A stretch of DNA of 64,000 nucleotides from CBDATG01 sp965200145 (GTDB lineage Bacteria > Chloroflexota > Dehalococcoidia > Lucifugimonadales > Lucifugimonadaceae). How positions within the stretch are numbered: position 1 is the first letter of the stretch; each line of letters starts with the position of its first letter. The translations under genes were made by a program, and so were the position numbers. The stretch spans positions 186,001 to 250,000 of the forward strand of contig CBDATG010000003.1 in NCBI GenBank assembly GCA_965200145.1, written 5' to 3'. Shown here piece after piece: positions 26,645-35,603 of this stretch. The notes below the pieces were generated by a model. That model ran no database searches and had not been told where the DNA came from. It was given only the letters and a program-made list of their open reading frames with translations.

Positions 26645-27430
26645 CTAGGCGGTTCCTATCGATTCGCGATAATCTTCGGCATCGTCGCGTGGTGCATACC
26701 CGATCACTTCGCGGGCGTGTTCAATGTCCCAGAACCGCCACCGATTGTTCGACACGCCGTAGAACACCTCGTACCGCAACGGGCGCGTCAAACACAGATG
26801 CACAAGCTGCGCCAAGTCACGGTGCGACAACCACGTCGCCAATGCACGGATGTTCGTCGGCGCATCCGCACGGTTAACAGAGCCAATACGCAGACACGCC
26901 ACCTCCAAGCCCAAGTGCTCTGCGTAGTACCTACCCATCGCCTCGCCGAACACCTTGCTCACGCCATAATCGCTGTCAGGACGGATCGGCACCCTCCGGT
27001 CTACCGGCGGTATCTCGCTCGGATCGTAGTCCACCAGCGAGTAATCACCGCGCACGATGCTCGCGTAAGGCTCATCCAACTCAAAGTTGCCGACCGCATG
27101 ATTCGAACTCGCGAAGACAACGCGCTTGACACCCGCACACCGCGCCGCCTCATAGACGTTATGCGTTGACGCGATGTTGTTGCGAAGAACATCCGGCCAA
27201 GGAGTCGAGACCGGCGCATTGGCGGCTAGATGCACCACACCGTCCTGTCCCGCGAAAGCCTGCGCTATCGCGTCGTATTCAAAGCAGTCGGCGACGGTGA
27301 ACTCGGAGAACTCGCCATCAGACGGGCCGACGATATCGAGACCCGATACTTCGTAATCGCCCAGCTTCGGCAGACGCGCCGCGATTGAACCGCCGATCAG
27401 CCCGCTGGCACCTGTAATGAGAATCTTCAT
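26645..27430 (-). CDS. NAD-dependent epimerase/dehydratase family protein
   Basis: 261 residues of the extended short-chain dehydrogenase fold. The N-terminal GASGLIGG binds NAD(P), ADCFEYD and VVHLAANAPV follow, FASSNHAVGNF carries the catalytic Ser region, and YGVSKVFGE has the catalytic Tyr and Lys. Similar proteins act on uronic acids (uronate dehydrogenase type) or nucleotide sugars. ATG 27430 is preferred over the in-frame TTG at 27442 because the NAD motif starts a few residues later. It is upstream of the ROK kinase on the same strand, suggesting a shared sugar pathway. Confidence 0.88.
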   Translation of the reverse strand: MKILITGASGLIGGSIAARLPKLGDYEVSGLDIVGPSDGEFSEFTVADCFEYDAIAQAFAGQDGVVHLAANAPVSTPWPDVLRNNIASTHNVYEAARCAGVKRVVFASSNHAVGNFELDEPYASIVRGDYSLVDYDPSEIPPVDRRVPIRPDSDYGVSKVFGEAMGRYYAEHLGLEVACLRIGSVNRADAPTNIRALATWLSHRDLAQLVHLCLTRPLRYEVFYGVSNNRWRFWDIEHAREVIGYAPRDDAEDYRESIGTA

Positions 27431-27606
27431 GTAACCTGTCAATCCTGTTTCCGCGGATCTGTGTCGATGACACTGCGTATCACCGTCGTGCTCTTGCAGA
27501 TTATCATGATAAAGTCGCCGATACCAAACGCGCCGCGACCCTATAATTCCTCACTGCCATCCGCAACGCTACACAGCGGCATCAATATGCATCTAGGCGC
27601 GACGCA

Positions 27607-28440
27607 GTGCCCCCTTCAACTCACACTAGCAATGTCGCACACACGGGCAACGTTCCTGCGACACCCGATCCCAAGGCTGAACCGGAGGATGTCGAGTCCT
27701 TAGTAGCAGATGCCATCCGCGATGTGGGATTCACGCCGAACGACCTGCAAATCAAGCTGCTCATGCGCCACGCACAACTCGTTGATTCAAGCAACTCGGT
27801 GTTCAACTTGACAGGTGTACAGGGCATCGGCAACATCATCGCGAAGTTGACCGTCCCGTCGATCAACCTGCTCTCACCCGCTGGCGGATGGCTGCCAACA
27901 ACCGAGTGGTGGAGCGGAAAACGCGTCATCGATGTTGGCAGCGGTGCAGGCTTCCCGGGAATCCCGCTGGCGATAATGCTCCCAGAATGTGACTTCACGC
28001 TACTCGAAGCGCGTGCCAAGAAGTGCAACTTCCTGCGCGAAGCTGCCGCCGAACTGGAACTCCAGAACACCGCGGTTGAAAACTCCCGAGCTGAGGACGC
28101 TGGCCAAAGCCCCCTACATCGCGAACAGTACGACGTGGCAACCGCGAGAGCCGTAGCACGCATGGCGGAATTGGCAGAGTTGGTACTGGGATTCATCAGC
28201 GTCGGAGGCACGGCAGTACTGCCAAAGGGCGGCAGTGACCAGGAGCTCGATGACGAACTCCAGCACGCGGCAACTGCATTGAATACCCTAGGCTCCGCTC
28301 CGCCTGTCGTCATGCCGCCGCTCAATAGCGTCGTAACCGCAGACTCCCAGGAACGGTTGGTCTATCTGATGAAGCTCGCGCCGACTCCCGCGACTTATCC
28401 TCGCAACCCCGGCGTGCCTAGAAAGCGGCCGTTGCAATGA
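27607..28440 (+). CDS. rsmG: 16S rRNA (guanine-N7)-methyltransferase RsmG
   Basis: 277 residues from a GTG start. RsmG (GidB) methylates N7 of G527 in 16S rRNA using S-adenosylmethionine. The family core is clear: NLTGVQG, VIDVGSGAGFPGIPLAIMLPE, LLEARAKKCNFLREAAAEL, VENSRAED, YDVATARAVARM, AVLPKGG. About 35 residues at the N-terminus are low-similarity and could be trimmed if translation starts later. The gene is 52 bases upstream of the flippase-like gene in the same direction. Confidence 0.92.
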   Translation: MPPSTHTSNVAHTGNVPATPDPKAEPEDVESLVADAIRDVGFTPNDLQIKLLMRHAQLVDSSNSVFNLTGVQGIGNIIAKLTVPSINLLSPAGGWLPTTEWWSGKRVIDVGSGAGFPGIPLAIMLPECDFTLLEARAKKCNFLREAAAELELQNTAVENSRAEDAGQSPLHREQYDVATARAVARMAELAELVLGFISVGGTAVLPKGGSDQELDDELQHAATALNTLGSAPPVVMPPLNSVVTADSQERLVYLMKLAPTPATYPRNPGVPRKRPLQ

Positions 28441-28492
28441 ACAGTTGCGTCCACAAGCGGATGGATTGCCGCAGGACGGTACACGACGCGTC

Positions 28493-29584
28493 ATGAACAA
28501 CGGCGACCGCCACATCGGGCTGGAAGAGCTGCGCCGTCGGGCATTCTCGGTACCTACGATGGTGGGGCTACTTATCGGGATCCTGATCATCGGTCTGGTG
28601 CTCAGACAATTCCTTGACTTCGATTGGGACGATTTCGCCAACAACATCTCGCGCCTCAACCTGAGGTTGTACGCACTCGCAGCAGCCTGTTACTACATCA
28701 GCTTCTGGTTCCGAGGCATCAGATGGCACTCCATCACACGAATCGCCATTTCCAAGTCAGGCGGCGATTCTCAGACGACCCCAGGCTCCCTGACACTCGC
28801 GGGGCTCATACTCGCGGGATGGTTCTTGAACTCGGTGATGTTCTTGAGACTCGGTGATGCATACCGCGGATGGGCAGTATCTATACGCTCCAGCCTAAAC
28901 TTCGGTGGCGGACTCGGGACAGTCTTCGCAGAGCGGGTGCAAGACATGGGCATCGTGTTGGTGCTCGTCATCATCGCCGGCGTTTGGGCGCTAATCGTAG
29001 ACGGTTTCGCAGCTTCCGGACCCCTCGTCGACGCCGCAGTAGGAGTCGCGATATTCGCAGCAGGATTCGTCGTCGCACTCGTCGTCCTAGTGGTAACGAT
29101 GCAGGCGCTCGGAGACCGCATCGCGCAGATGCTACCTACCGGTGTCCGATCGCAGTACAACAGCTTTCAATCCGCAACACTCGACACCCTCAAGGGTCAA
29201 CAGCTGACGTGGCAGTTCGTGCTGGGCGTAGTAGGTTGGGCTTGCGAAGTGGGAAGGTTCTACTTCGTCGCTCAGGCACTCGGGCTGGACATGGCTCTGA
29301 GCATCGCAATGTTCGCCGCTCTTGCAAACGCAATACTGAGCACCGCGCCCATTCCCGGCGGATTCGGACTCGTGGAGACCGGACTGATCGGCATCCTGCT
29401 GCTGACTGGCGTTAACGACACCAACGCGTTCACACTGACAGTCCTAGACCGCGCAATCTCATGGGTCAGCATCGTGATTCTCGGTAGCATCCCCTTCATC
29501 TACTTCGCGATCAAACGCCCACGTAACGGCAGACCCAGCACACTTACAGCCGACCAACCCTCCACCGACAAGTGGCGCCCCTGA
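28493..29584 (+). CDS. Lysylphosphatidylglycerol synthase transmembrane-domain/YbhN-like flippase family protein
   Basis: 363 residues with about eight membrane spans. The family markers are the N-terminal RFRGIRWHSI-type segment (SFWFRGIRWHSITRI), NSVMFLRLGDAYRGW, ERVQDMGIVLVL and TAPIPGGFGLVETG, seen in the LPG_synthase_TM (UPF0104) family, which contains lipid flippases and isoprenoid-associated transporters. ATG 28493 is used over TTG 28445. The stop codon TGA (29582-29584) sits inside the tRNA-Arg gene on the other strand, so this gene overlaps the tRNA 3' end by 12 bases. Confidence 0.85.
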   Translation: MNNGDRHIGLEELRRRAFSVPTMVGLLIGILIIGLVLRQFLDFDWDDFANNISRLNLRLYALAAACYYISFWFRGIRWHSITRIAISKSGGDSQTTPGSLTLAGLILAGWFLNSVMFLRLGDAYRGWAVSIRSSLNFGGGLGTVFAERVQDMGIVLVLVIIAGVWALIVDGFAASGPLVDAAVGVAIFAAGFVVALVVLVVTMQALGDRIAQMLPTGVRSQYNSFQSATLDTLKGQQLTWQFVLGVVGWACEVGRFYFVAQALGLDMALSIAMFAALANAILSTAPIPGGFGLVETGLIGILLLTGVNDTNAFTLTVLDRAISWVSIVILGSIPFIYFAIKRPRNGRPSTLTADQPSTDKWRP

Positions 29585-29648
29585 CAGGACTCGAACCTGT
29601 GACACACGGTTTAGGAAACCGATGCTCTATCCTCTGAGCTACAGGGGC
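29573..29648 (-). tRNA. tRNA-Arg (CCT), CCA encoded
   Basis: Minus strand starts GCCCCTGTAGCTCAGAGG, anticodon arm CGGTTTCCTAAACCG with CCT, T-loop GGTTCGAGTCC, then CAGGGGC, discriminator G and CCA. The 3' end overlaps, on the opposite strand, the last codons of the flippase-like gene. Confidence 0.96.
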
Positions 29649-29773
29649 AAACTCTGAAACCACATAATTCAAGTCTAACGCCGATTGACACGTTTAGATA
29701 TGCCGTCAAACGCGCGACCTCCCCTACACTGAACGCGGTCGTGCAAACGTTGGGGTCGCACCTTACCTGCGGG

Positions 29774-30592
29774 TCACTCGCAAAGATCGTTCCTTGCGTT
29801 CGTCAACCTCAATCCGATTGCGGTTATCTGCTGGATCTCGGCGGCAGATGACTGCAACGCCAAGTCAAGCAACAGGTCCACGCCGGGAGTTCCGGGTGCC
29901 AAGTTATACAGAGGCTCCAGCGACGCGGCATAGCCTTCGGACTTCTCGGCGATCTGGAGAACTAGCTCCTCGATTTCCTGCATAGATTCCGGCGCGTCGC
30001 CAGCGCGGATGTCGGCCGCCAGTTCGCGCAGCTCCCCGACACTCTCCATGCCGTTCATCTGGAACTCGTCGCCGAACAACAGTTGGATGTCGTCTTGCAA
30101 CGCAAACCAGTCCGCCGCCACATTGCCCAAGACCGTCGTGAACGTGGCTTGATACCCATCGATTTTCGTGATGTATTCTGCCTGCTCAGGTGTCGGGCAC
30201 TCCGCCGCCACCTCGGGAACCGATGTCGCAGTCGGCTCAACCGTAGCGGTCGCCGAAGCGGTTGGCTCCGGTGTTGGAGATGCGGCAACAGATTGACGCG
30301 TCGGGGCCGGAGTCGATGTAGGTCGCGGAGTCGCAGTCGGAAGTGGCGTTGATGTCGGAAGCGGAGTGGAAGTCGGATCGGGTGTCGCAGTCGCCGGAAT
30401 CGGAGTCTCCGTGGGAACGGGCGTAGACGTTGGGACTGGCGTTGCCGTCGGCTCGGCTGCCGCAGTGGCCGCCGGGATAGGCGTCGGGGCTTGCGTCACT
30501 TGTGCACACGACACCGCCAACAGACATACCGACACGACCGCTCCAGCCAGCACGACCATTGCGACGCGCGCGTATTCGACTCTCGTTTGCAT
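29774..30592 (-). CDS. Lipoprotein with Thr/Pro-rich linker and helical domain
   Basis: 272 residues. The signal peptide ends at the lipobox LLAVSC (Cys about residue 29). Next come about 80 residues of (T/P/A)-rich repeats of the PTPxPT type, a flexible stalk usual for Chloroflexota surface lipoproteins. The rest is a helical domain rich in Glu/Gln (EQAEYITKIDGYQ ... IGLRLTNARNDL) with two Cys near its ends (CPTPE and DLC), possibly a disulfide. Function unknown. The start ATG follows AGGAG by about 9 bases. The gap to the divergent phosphatase has no gene. Confidence 0.78.
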   Translation of the reverse strand: MQTRVEYARVAMVVLAGAVVSVCLLAVSCAQVTQAPTPIPAATAAAEPTATPVPTSTPVPTETPIPATATPDPTSTPLPTSTPLPTATPRPTSTPAPTRQSVAASPTPEPTASATATVEPTATSVPEVAAECPTPEQAEYITKIDGYQATFTTVLGNVAADWFALQDDIQLLFGDEFQMNGMESVGELRELAADIRAGDAPESMQEIEELVLQIAEKSEGYAASLEPLYNLAPGTPGVDLLLDLALQSSAAEIQQITAIGLRLTNARNDLCE

Positions 30593-30751
30593 CCGTCAGC
30601 TCCTAGCTCGCATTCGTCACCGTGAATCGATGCCCTTATCCATCATGCTAAATGTCACGCATACTCCGAATCTTCATGTCCCGGATCAGAATCAGTGAAC
30701 CTGGTCGATTACGGAGTCTGGAAAGATGTCCAATCAGTAGAATCGATTACG

Positions 30752-32329
30752 ATGGCAGAGACACTCCAGCTGGCCCATCATGCGGCAGACGAGCCGATCG
30801 CGGCATCCTCCAACGGCGCAGATTTTCGCTTCGAGCGCGCTGTTGCACCGCAAAGAGTCGCAGTCATCGACATCGGCTCTAACTCCACACGCATGGAGGT
30901 CCTGCAAATCACCGCCGACTACGACCTGCGCGTCGTCTCAGAGGTGAAGTCACTGCTGCGTTTGCAGAGCCGCATGAACTCACACGGACTGCTTGAACGC
31001 AGCGCAATCGAAGACCTGAAGCGCGTCGTTAGAGACTTCTCCGCCGTCGCAGCAGCCTCGCGCGTTGACATCCTGCAGGCCGTCGCAACAGCAAGCATAC
31101 GAACCGCCAAGAACGGACAGAGCGCGCTGGACGAAATATCTGACGCAACAGGTGTCGACATCGAAATCGTGGACGGCTTCACCGAGGCGCGCTACGGCTT
31201 CCTCGGTGCAATTGCGGCATTACCCGTGGAAGATGGTTTACTCGTCGATATCGGAGGCGGCAGCGTAGAGCTGACCTCGTTTCGAGACAGGAAACTCGTT
31301 GATGCCAAGACGACTGGTCTCGGTGCGCTTAGGGTAACGGACGAGTTCCTGCGACACGACCCACCAGCAGACAAGGAGGTAAGAGCACTCCGACGCCACG
31401 TCAAGTCGATCCTCACAGATGCAGACGTACCCGAATTGCCGTCCCACGGTACCGTCGTAGGCGCGGGCGGCACGGTGCGCAACATCGCGAAGATCGATCG
31501 TGCAAACAAACGCCGCACTTTCTCAAGGTTGCATGGCGCAGTCGTCAGCTACAACGGCATAAAGCGAGTTATCCACGACCTGAAATCCGTAGACACCGCC
31601 AGGCGATACGCTATCGCCGGACTCAACCCTGAACGCGCAAGCAACATCCTCGGCGGAACGATCGTGATGGGCGAGGTCGCTAAGTTCTTTGGAAAACGAG
31701 ACTTCGTCGTCTCGGGCAGAGGACTCCGCGAAGGAATGGCGTTGGCTCAAATCCTCACAGAACTCCCATCCATCGAAGAGGTCAGACGACGCTCCGTTTA
31801 CGCACTTGGGCAACGATTCGACACATGGAATCGCATCCGAGCGGACAGGCGCGCTGCGCTCGCAACCAAAATGCAGGCTCTCCTCAGCAATCAGTTCAAT
31901 GGCGAGATGGGTGCCAACATCGCACACGCCGCACGAATCATCGACACGGGGCGCAGCATCAACTACTACGACCGTTACGACCACGCCGCAAACATCATCG
32001 AGAAGGGCGAGCTGGGAGGATTCTCCCATCGCGACATCGGCCTGATGGCAGCGGCGATCCGGTACTCCACCGACTCCGACTTCCCATTCAGTGACTATCG
32101 CCCTTACGTTAAACGTCGCGACATGCGCGAGGTGCGGAAGGCATCCACCATATTGCGAATTGCAGACGAGATGGAACGCCGCCTAGACTCGACGAACTTC
32201 TCACGCATCGCCATGAACGTTGACGACGGCGAGTTCGTCGTGACCGCTCCTGAGCTCAAGAGCTGGGACCCGGGACGCCTCTCAACGCGCTTCCGACGCC
32301 TCTTCAAGATGCCGTTCGTCGTTCGCTGA
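30752..32329 (+). CDS. Ppx/GppA-family phosphatase with C-terminal HD-like domain
   Basis: 525 residues. The N-terminal actin-like fold has VIDIGSNSTRMEV, LRLQSRM, ATASIRTAKNG, FTEARYGFLGA, LLVDIGGGSVELT, VGAGGTVRNIA and GRGLREGMAL; these bind polyphosphate or pppGpp in exopolyphosphatases. The C-terminal 190 residues resemble the HD-like domain II (HAARIIDTG ... FSHRDIGLMAAAIRY ... RKASTILRIADEMERR). An in-frame GTG at 30695 exists, but ATG 30752 follows a TAGAAT box by only 9 bases, suggesting a nearly leaderless transcript. Confidence 0.9.
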   Translation: MAETLQLAHHAADEPIAASSNGADFRFERAVAPQRVAVIDIGSNSTRMEVLQITADYDLRVVSEVKSLLRLQSRMNSHGLLERSAIEDLKRVVRDFSAVAAASRVDILQAVATASIRTAKNGQSALDEISDATGVDIEIVDGFTEARYGFLGAIAALPVEDGLLVDIGGGSVELTSFRDRKLVDAKTTGLGALRVTDEFLRHDPPADKEVRALRRHVKSILTDADVPELPSHGTVVGAGGTVRNIAKIDRANKRRTFSRLHGAVVSYNGIKRVIHDLKSVDTARRYAIAGLNPERASNILGGTIVMGEVAKFFGKRDFVVSGRGLREGMALAQILTELPSIEEVRRRSVYALGQRFDTWNRIRADRRAALATKMQALLSNQFNGEMGANIAHAARIIDTGRSINYYDRYDHAANIIEKGELGGFSHRDIGLMAAAIRYSTDSDFPFSDYRPYVKRRDMREVRKASTILRIADEMERRLDSTNFSRIAMNVDDGEFVVTAPELKSWDPGRLSTRFRRLFKMPFVVR

Positions 32330-32417
32330 CCTCCGCTAGACCGAGCGCGGCACCGTTACCCATCAGCGTCCGTCAATCCGGATGCTCAAACTGCAACGCG
32401 CCACACCGCGCCAGCAT

Positions 32418-33440
32418 CTAGTGCATGTTCGGGTTGATCGCGAACTTCACGCCCTCGCCGCGCGCTGACGCATCGATACCATCCGCGACTTGCGAAAGCG
32501 GGAACGTACCGGAGATTACACCATCCAAGTTCATCTTCAGCAACTCCGCCGGGACGCGATGTGACACGCTACCTTGACCGAACGCGCCCATCAGCTTGAT
32601 CTCGCGATAGTGCATCTCCCTCAGATCGGTCGGCAGCTGACTTTCCTCTGGTGAAACGCCAATCATCAGCGTCTGGCCGCGAACCCGCGTGTTCTCCACA
32701 CACTTCGCAACGAGTTCCGGCTTCCCAACTGCCTCGGCCGTAACGTCAAAGCCGCGCGCCTCGCCGGTCAGCTCCGCTGTCAGCTCCTCTAACGGCTGCT
32801 CAGCAGGGTCGTGCAACACATCCGCACCGAACTGCGCCGCCACCTCCCGTCGCACCGCAATCGGCTCCGACACCACCAGCGTCTCCACGCCGTGAGACTT
32901 CAGAAACGCCGCCGTGAACAGTCCCATAAGCCCGGCACCGATCACCAAACCCGTAGCGCGGTACGGAATATCCAGCATCTCGACACCAGATAGACAACAC
33001 GCGGCAGGCTCCGTCAACGCGCCTAAATCAGTTGGCAGGCCATCAGGCAGCTTGGTCGCCGACCGAGCAGGAATGGCAGCCCGCTCTGCGTAGAAACCGT
33101 TGCTCGGACCACCACCTGATGCATTAGTGCACCGGCCGTAGCTCCAATTGCGGCAGTTCCAGCACTCGTAACAGTGGTTCGTACCGCTCAAGCAGACGCG
33201 TTCGCCAATGCGCTTGCGGTCAACTCCCCGGCCAACATCAATGATCACGCCGGAAGCCTCATGTCCTATCACCTTCGGACAATCAGACGGGAACAGACCC
33301 TGCGTGATGTGCACATCGGTGCCGCATATCCCCGTCGTATCGATCTCAACTAGGACCTGTCCTTCCGACGGCTCAGGGTCAGGGATCTGATCCAAGGTGA
33401 ATTCTGGACCACCGCGCCAAGTAGATGCCAACATGTTCAT
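32418..33440 (-). CDS. Zinc-dependent medium-chain alcohol/threonine-type dehydrogenase
   Basis: 340 residues. The catalytic zinc set is visible: Cys in GICGTD near residue 39, GHEASG, and Glu in LTEPAACCL. A structural zinc lobe has the four Cys of NHCYECWNCRNWSYGRC. The cofactor site is VIGAGLMG. This fits the L-threonine, sorbitol or idonate dehydrogenase branch that uses NAD(P). It is divergent from the ManD-like dehydratase gene with a 166-base gap, so both may serve uronic-acid or sugar-acid breakdown. Substrate not assigned. Confidence 0.9.
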   Translation of the reverse strand: MNMLASTWRGGPEFTLDQIPDPEPSEGQVLVEIDTTGICGTDVHITQGLFPSDCPKVIGHEASGVIIDVGRGVDRKRIGERVCLSGTNHCYECWNCRNWSYGRCTNASGGGPSNGFYAERAAIPARSATKLPDGLPTDLGALTEPAACCLSGVEMLDIPYRATGLVIGAGLMGLFTAAFLKSHGVETLVVSEPIAVRREVAAQFGADVLHDPAEQPLEELTAELTGEARGFDVTAEAVGKPELVAKCVENTRVRGQTLMIGVSPEESQLPTDLREMHYREIKLMGAFGQGSVSHRVPAELLKMNLDGVISGTFPLSQVADGIDASARGEGVKFAINPNMH

Positions 33441-33606
33441 ACTCCCTGATTAAAAGGTTCGGCCGCTATCCGATATGTGCATGGTAACCTGAACTTTGCA
33501 CAGTCAACGCGCGCTTTTGCGCCAACATCGCAACCGCGCGCGCAATGCAACGGCAAACCATATTCCCAACAACGCGACCAAACGGCGCATCTTCAGAGGC
33601 GAGGCA

Positions 33607-34911
33607 ATGTCAAACAACTCAACCGTCACGATCCGCAACATTCGCACAATCATGACCGAGCCCGACAACATACGGCTCGTCATCGTCAAGGTAGAAACGT
33701 CAGAACCCGGCCTCTACGGCATCGGTTGCGCTACATTCACACAGAGACCCACCACCGTCAAAGTCGCCGTCGATGACTATCTAACACCGTTTCTGGTCGG
33801 GCGGAACGTCGCAGACATCGAAGACATATGGCAAAGCGCATACGTCTCCTCATACTGGCGCAACGGGCCGGTCCTGAACAACGCGCTATCGGGAGTTGAC
33901 CAGGCGCTGTGGGACATCAAAGGCAAGATGGCAAACATGCCAGTATACGACCTGCTCGGCGGCAGAGCGCGGGAAGCCGCGCCAGTCTACGTACACGCAA
34001 GCGGTAGCACTAAGGAAGAGACTGCGGACCGCATGGCGGAGCACATGGAGCGAGGACACCATCACATAAGGGTGCAGGTCGCAACCGAGGGTTACGCGTC
34101 ATATGGGTCGCACGGTGCGAGCGGCGACGGGTCCGTCAACGCCCGCGATGTCTCGAAGGGACCGATACCCGTAACATCATGGTTGCGTCAGTACGACTCG
34201 AGTAAGCTGTACGCGCATCAAGGCGGCGTATTTGAACCAAAGCCATACTTGCGCGCCGCTCTAGACCTTTTTGAGCACATCCGCAACAGATTCGGATACG
34301 GCATCGAGATACTCCACGATGTCCACGAGCGCATCCCGCCCATACTCGGCGTATGGTTCGCCAAGGAGGTCGAGAAGTACCAGCTATTCTTCCTAGAAGA
34401 CCTATTCAGCCCTGAGGACAACGATTACTTCCGCATGGTCAGGCAGCAGTGCGCGACTCCTATCGCCATGGGCGAGCTGTGGAACAGCCCACACGAGATA
34501 ATCCCGATGATCAAGGACAGACTCGTGGACTTCCTGCGAATGCACATGTCCCAGATCGGCGGCTTGACTCCCGGCAAAAAGATCGCAGCCATGGGCGAGC
34601 TCTTCAATGTCCGCACTGCTTGGCACGGGCCTGGCGATACGAGCCCCGTTGGACACGCCGCCAACTTGATGCTGGACCTCAACTGCCACAACTTCGGCAT
34701 CCAGGAGTACTCAATACCACCCGAGCGAACGGTGGAGATGTTCCCTGGCTTCCCAGAAGTTCGCGACGGCATGATGTGGCCAAACGGCAAGCCTGGCCTC
34801 GGAATTGACATAGACGAAGACATGGCGGCCAAGTTCCCGCACAAGCCTCGCGAGTTCGGCGGCGCGTGGGATACCGTCAGGCGCGCGGACGGCGGCATGG
34901 TAAAGCCGTAA
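33607..34911 (+). CDS. Enolase-superfamily sugar-acid dehydratase, ManD/RspA-like
   Basis: 434 residues. It matches D-mannonate dehydratase-type members in TATGLYGIGCATFTQR-like start (GLYGIGCATFTQR), ALWDIKGKMANMPVYDLLGG, and the metal site ILHDVHERIPP (Asp and His), FFLEDLF (Glu) and MGELW (Glu), followed by WHGPGDTSPVGHAAN with the catalytic His-Asp region. ManD converts D-mannonate to 2-keto-3-deoxygluconate. Known family members include both high-activity and promiscuous low-activity enzymes, so specificity cannot be stated. ATG 33607 follows AGAGGCGAGG by 5 bases. A second enolase-superfamily gene is at 48061. Confidence 0.9.
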   Translation: MSNNSTVTIRNIRTIMTEPDNIRLVIVKVETSEPGLYGIGCATFTQRPTTVKVAVDDYLTPFLVGRNVADIEDIWQSAYVSSYWRNGPVLNNALSGVDQALWDIKGKMANMPVYDLLGGRAREAAPVYVHASGSTKEETADRMAEHMERGHHHIRVQVATEGYASYGSHGASGDGSVNARDVSKGPIPVTSWLRQYDSSKLYAHQGGVFEPKPYLRAALDLFEHIRNRFGYGIEILHDVHERIPPILGVWFAKEVEKYQLFFLEDLFSPEDNDYFRMVRQQCATPIAMGELWNSPHEIIPMIKDRLVDFLRMHMSQIGGLTPGKKIAAMGELFNVRTAWHGPGDTSPVGHAANLMLDLNCHNFGIQEYSIPPERTVEMFPGFPEVRDGMMWPNGKPGLGIDIDEDMAAKFPHKPREFGGAWDTVRRADGGMVKP

Positions 34912-34947
34912 CAGGCACTGTACCATCCTGTAGCGCATCGGGAGCAG

Positions 34948-35493
34948 ATGAACGCCAACAACGGGCAACCTTCCGACACGACACGATCTAGCGCGTCGTT
35001 CTATGATCGGATGTTGCCCGCGAGCGCGGCCGGCATCATCGGTGCCGCCGCCGCAACGGCGCTGTCGTTACCACTGCGATCACCAGATGACCTCTTCGCA
35101 AATGCCGCATCTGTCGCGATCGCATCCGCTATTGCGGCCGTGGTGCTCGGATTAATCTGGGCGCTGTTCGATCGCTTTTCCGGTACGCGACGACTGGTCG
35201 CATTCTCTGCGTTCAATGCCGTTGCGTTTCTAGCAACGGTCACCGCCGCCGTAATCGCAGAGCGCGTTGAAGACCTATCCAACGTTGCCAGTTTCACCGC
35301 ACCGCTAGCTGGTATTGTGCTGGCCGTGGCATCTATAGGCACACCTATCGCCCAGCGATACTGCCCGGTGAAGTGGTCGCGCTATGCGGTGCCCCTGTTA
35401 GCAGTCGTCTTAATCACCGCCGGTGTGCTACTGACCGTCAACGAGATCGGATTCAACGAACCACCCAGCCTGTCACTGCCACCTCCGCCATAG
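34948..35493 (+). CDS. Hypothetical multi-pass membrane protein
   Basis: 181 residues with five hydrophobic segments (about 23-42, 52-72, 79-103, 109-131, 142-162), charged loops and a Pro-rich C-terminus (SLPPPP). ATG follows GGGAG by about 5 bases. No family recognised. It begins 36 bases after the ManD-like gene in the same direction and may share its transcript, though no functional link is evident. Confidence 0.65.
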   Translation: MNANNGQPSDTTRSSASFYDRMLPASAAGIIGAAAATALSLPLRSPDDLFANAASVAIASAIAAVVLGLIWALFDRFSGTRRLVAFSAFNAVAFLATVTAAVIAERVEDLSNVASFTAPLAGIVLAVASIGTPIAQRYCPVKWSRYAVPLLAVVLITAGVLLTVNEIGFNEPPSLSLPPPP

Positions 35494-35603
35494 ACGAATC
35501 GGGCGAACCGAGTCACTGAACGGTGGACAATTCGCGATTGGCAGCTCATACGCTACTGAAATGCAGTAGAATCACGGATAAGCAATCGGAGGTTCGACCG
35601 ACA

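Noticed and set aside
27607..28325. Long minus-strand frame opposite rsmG
   Set aside because: Shadow of a GC-rich gene; rsmG motifs are complete on the plus strand.
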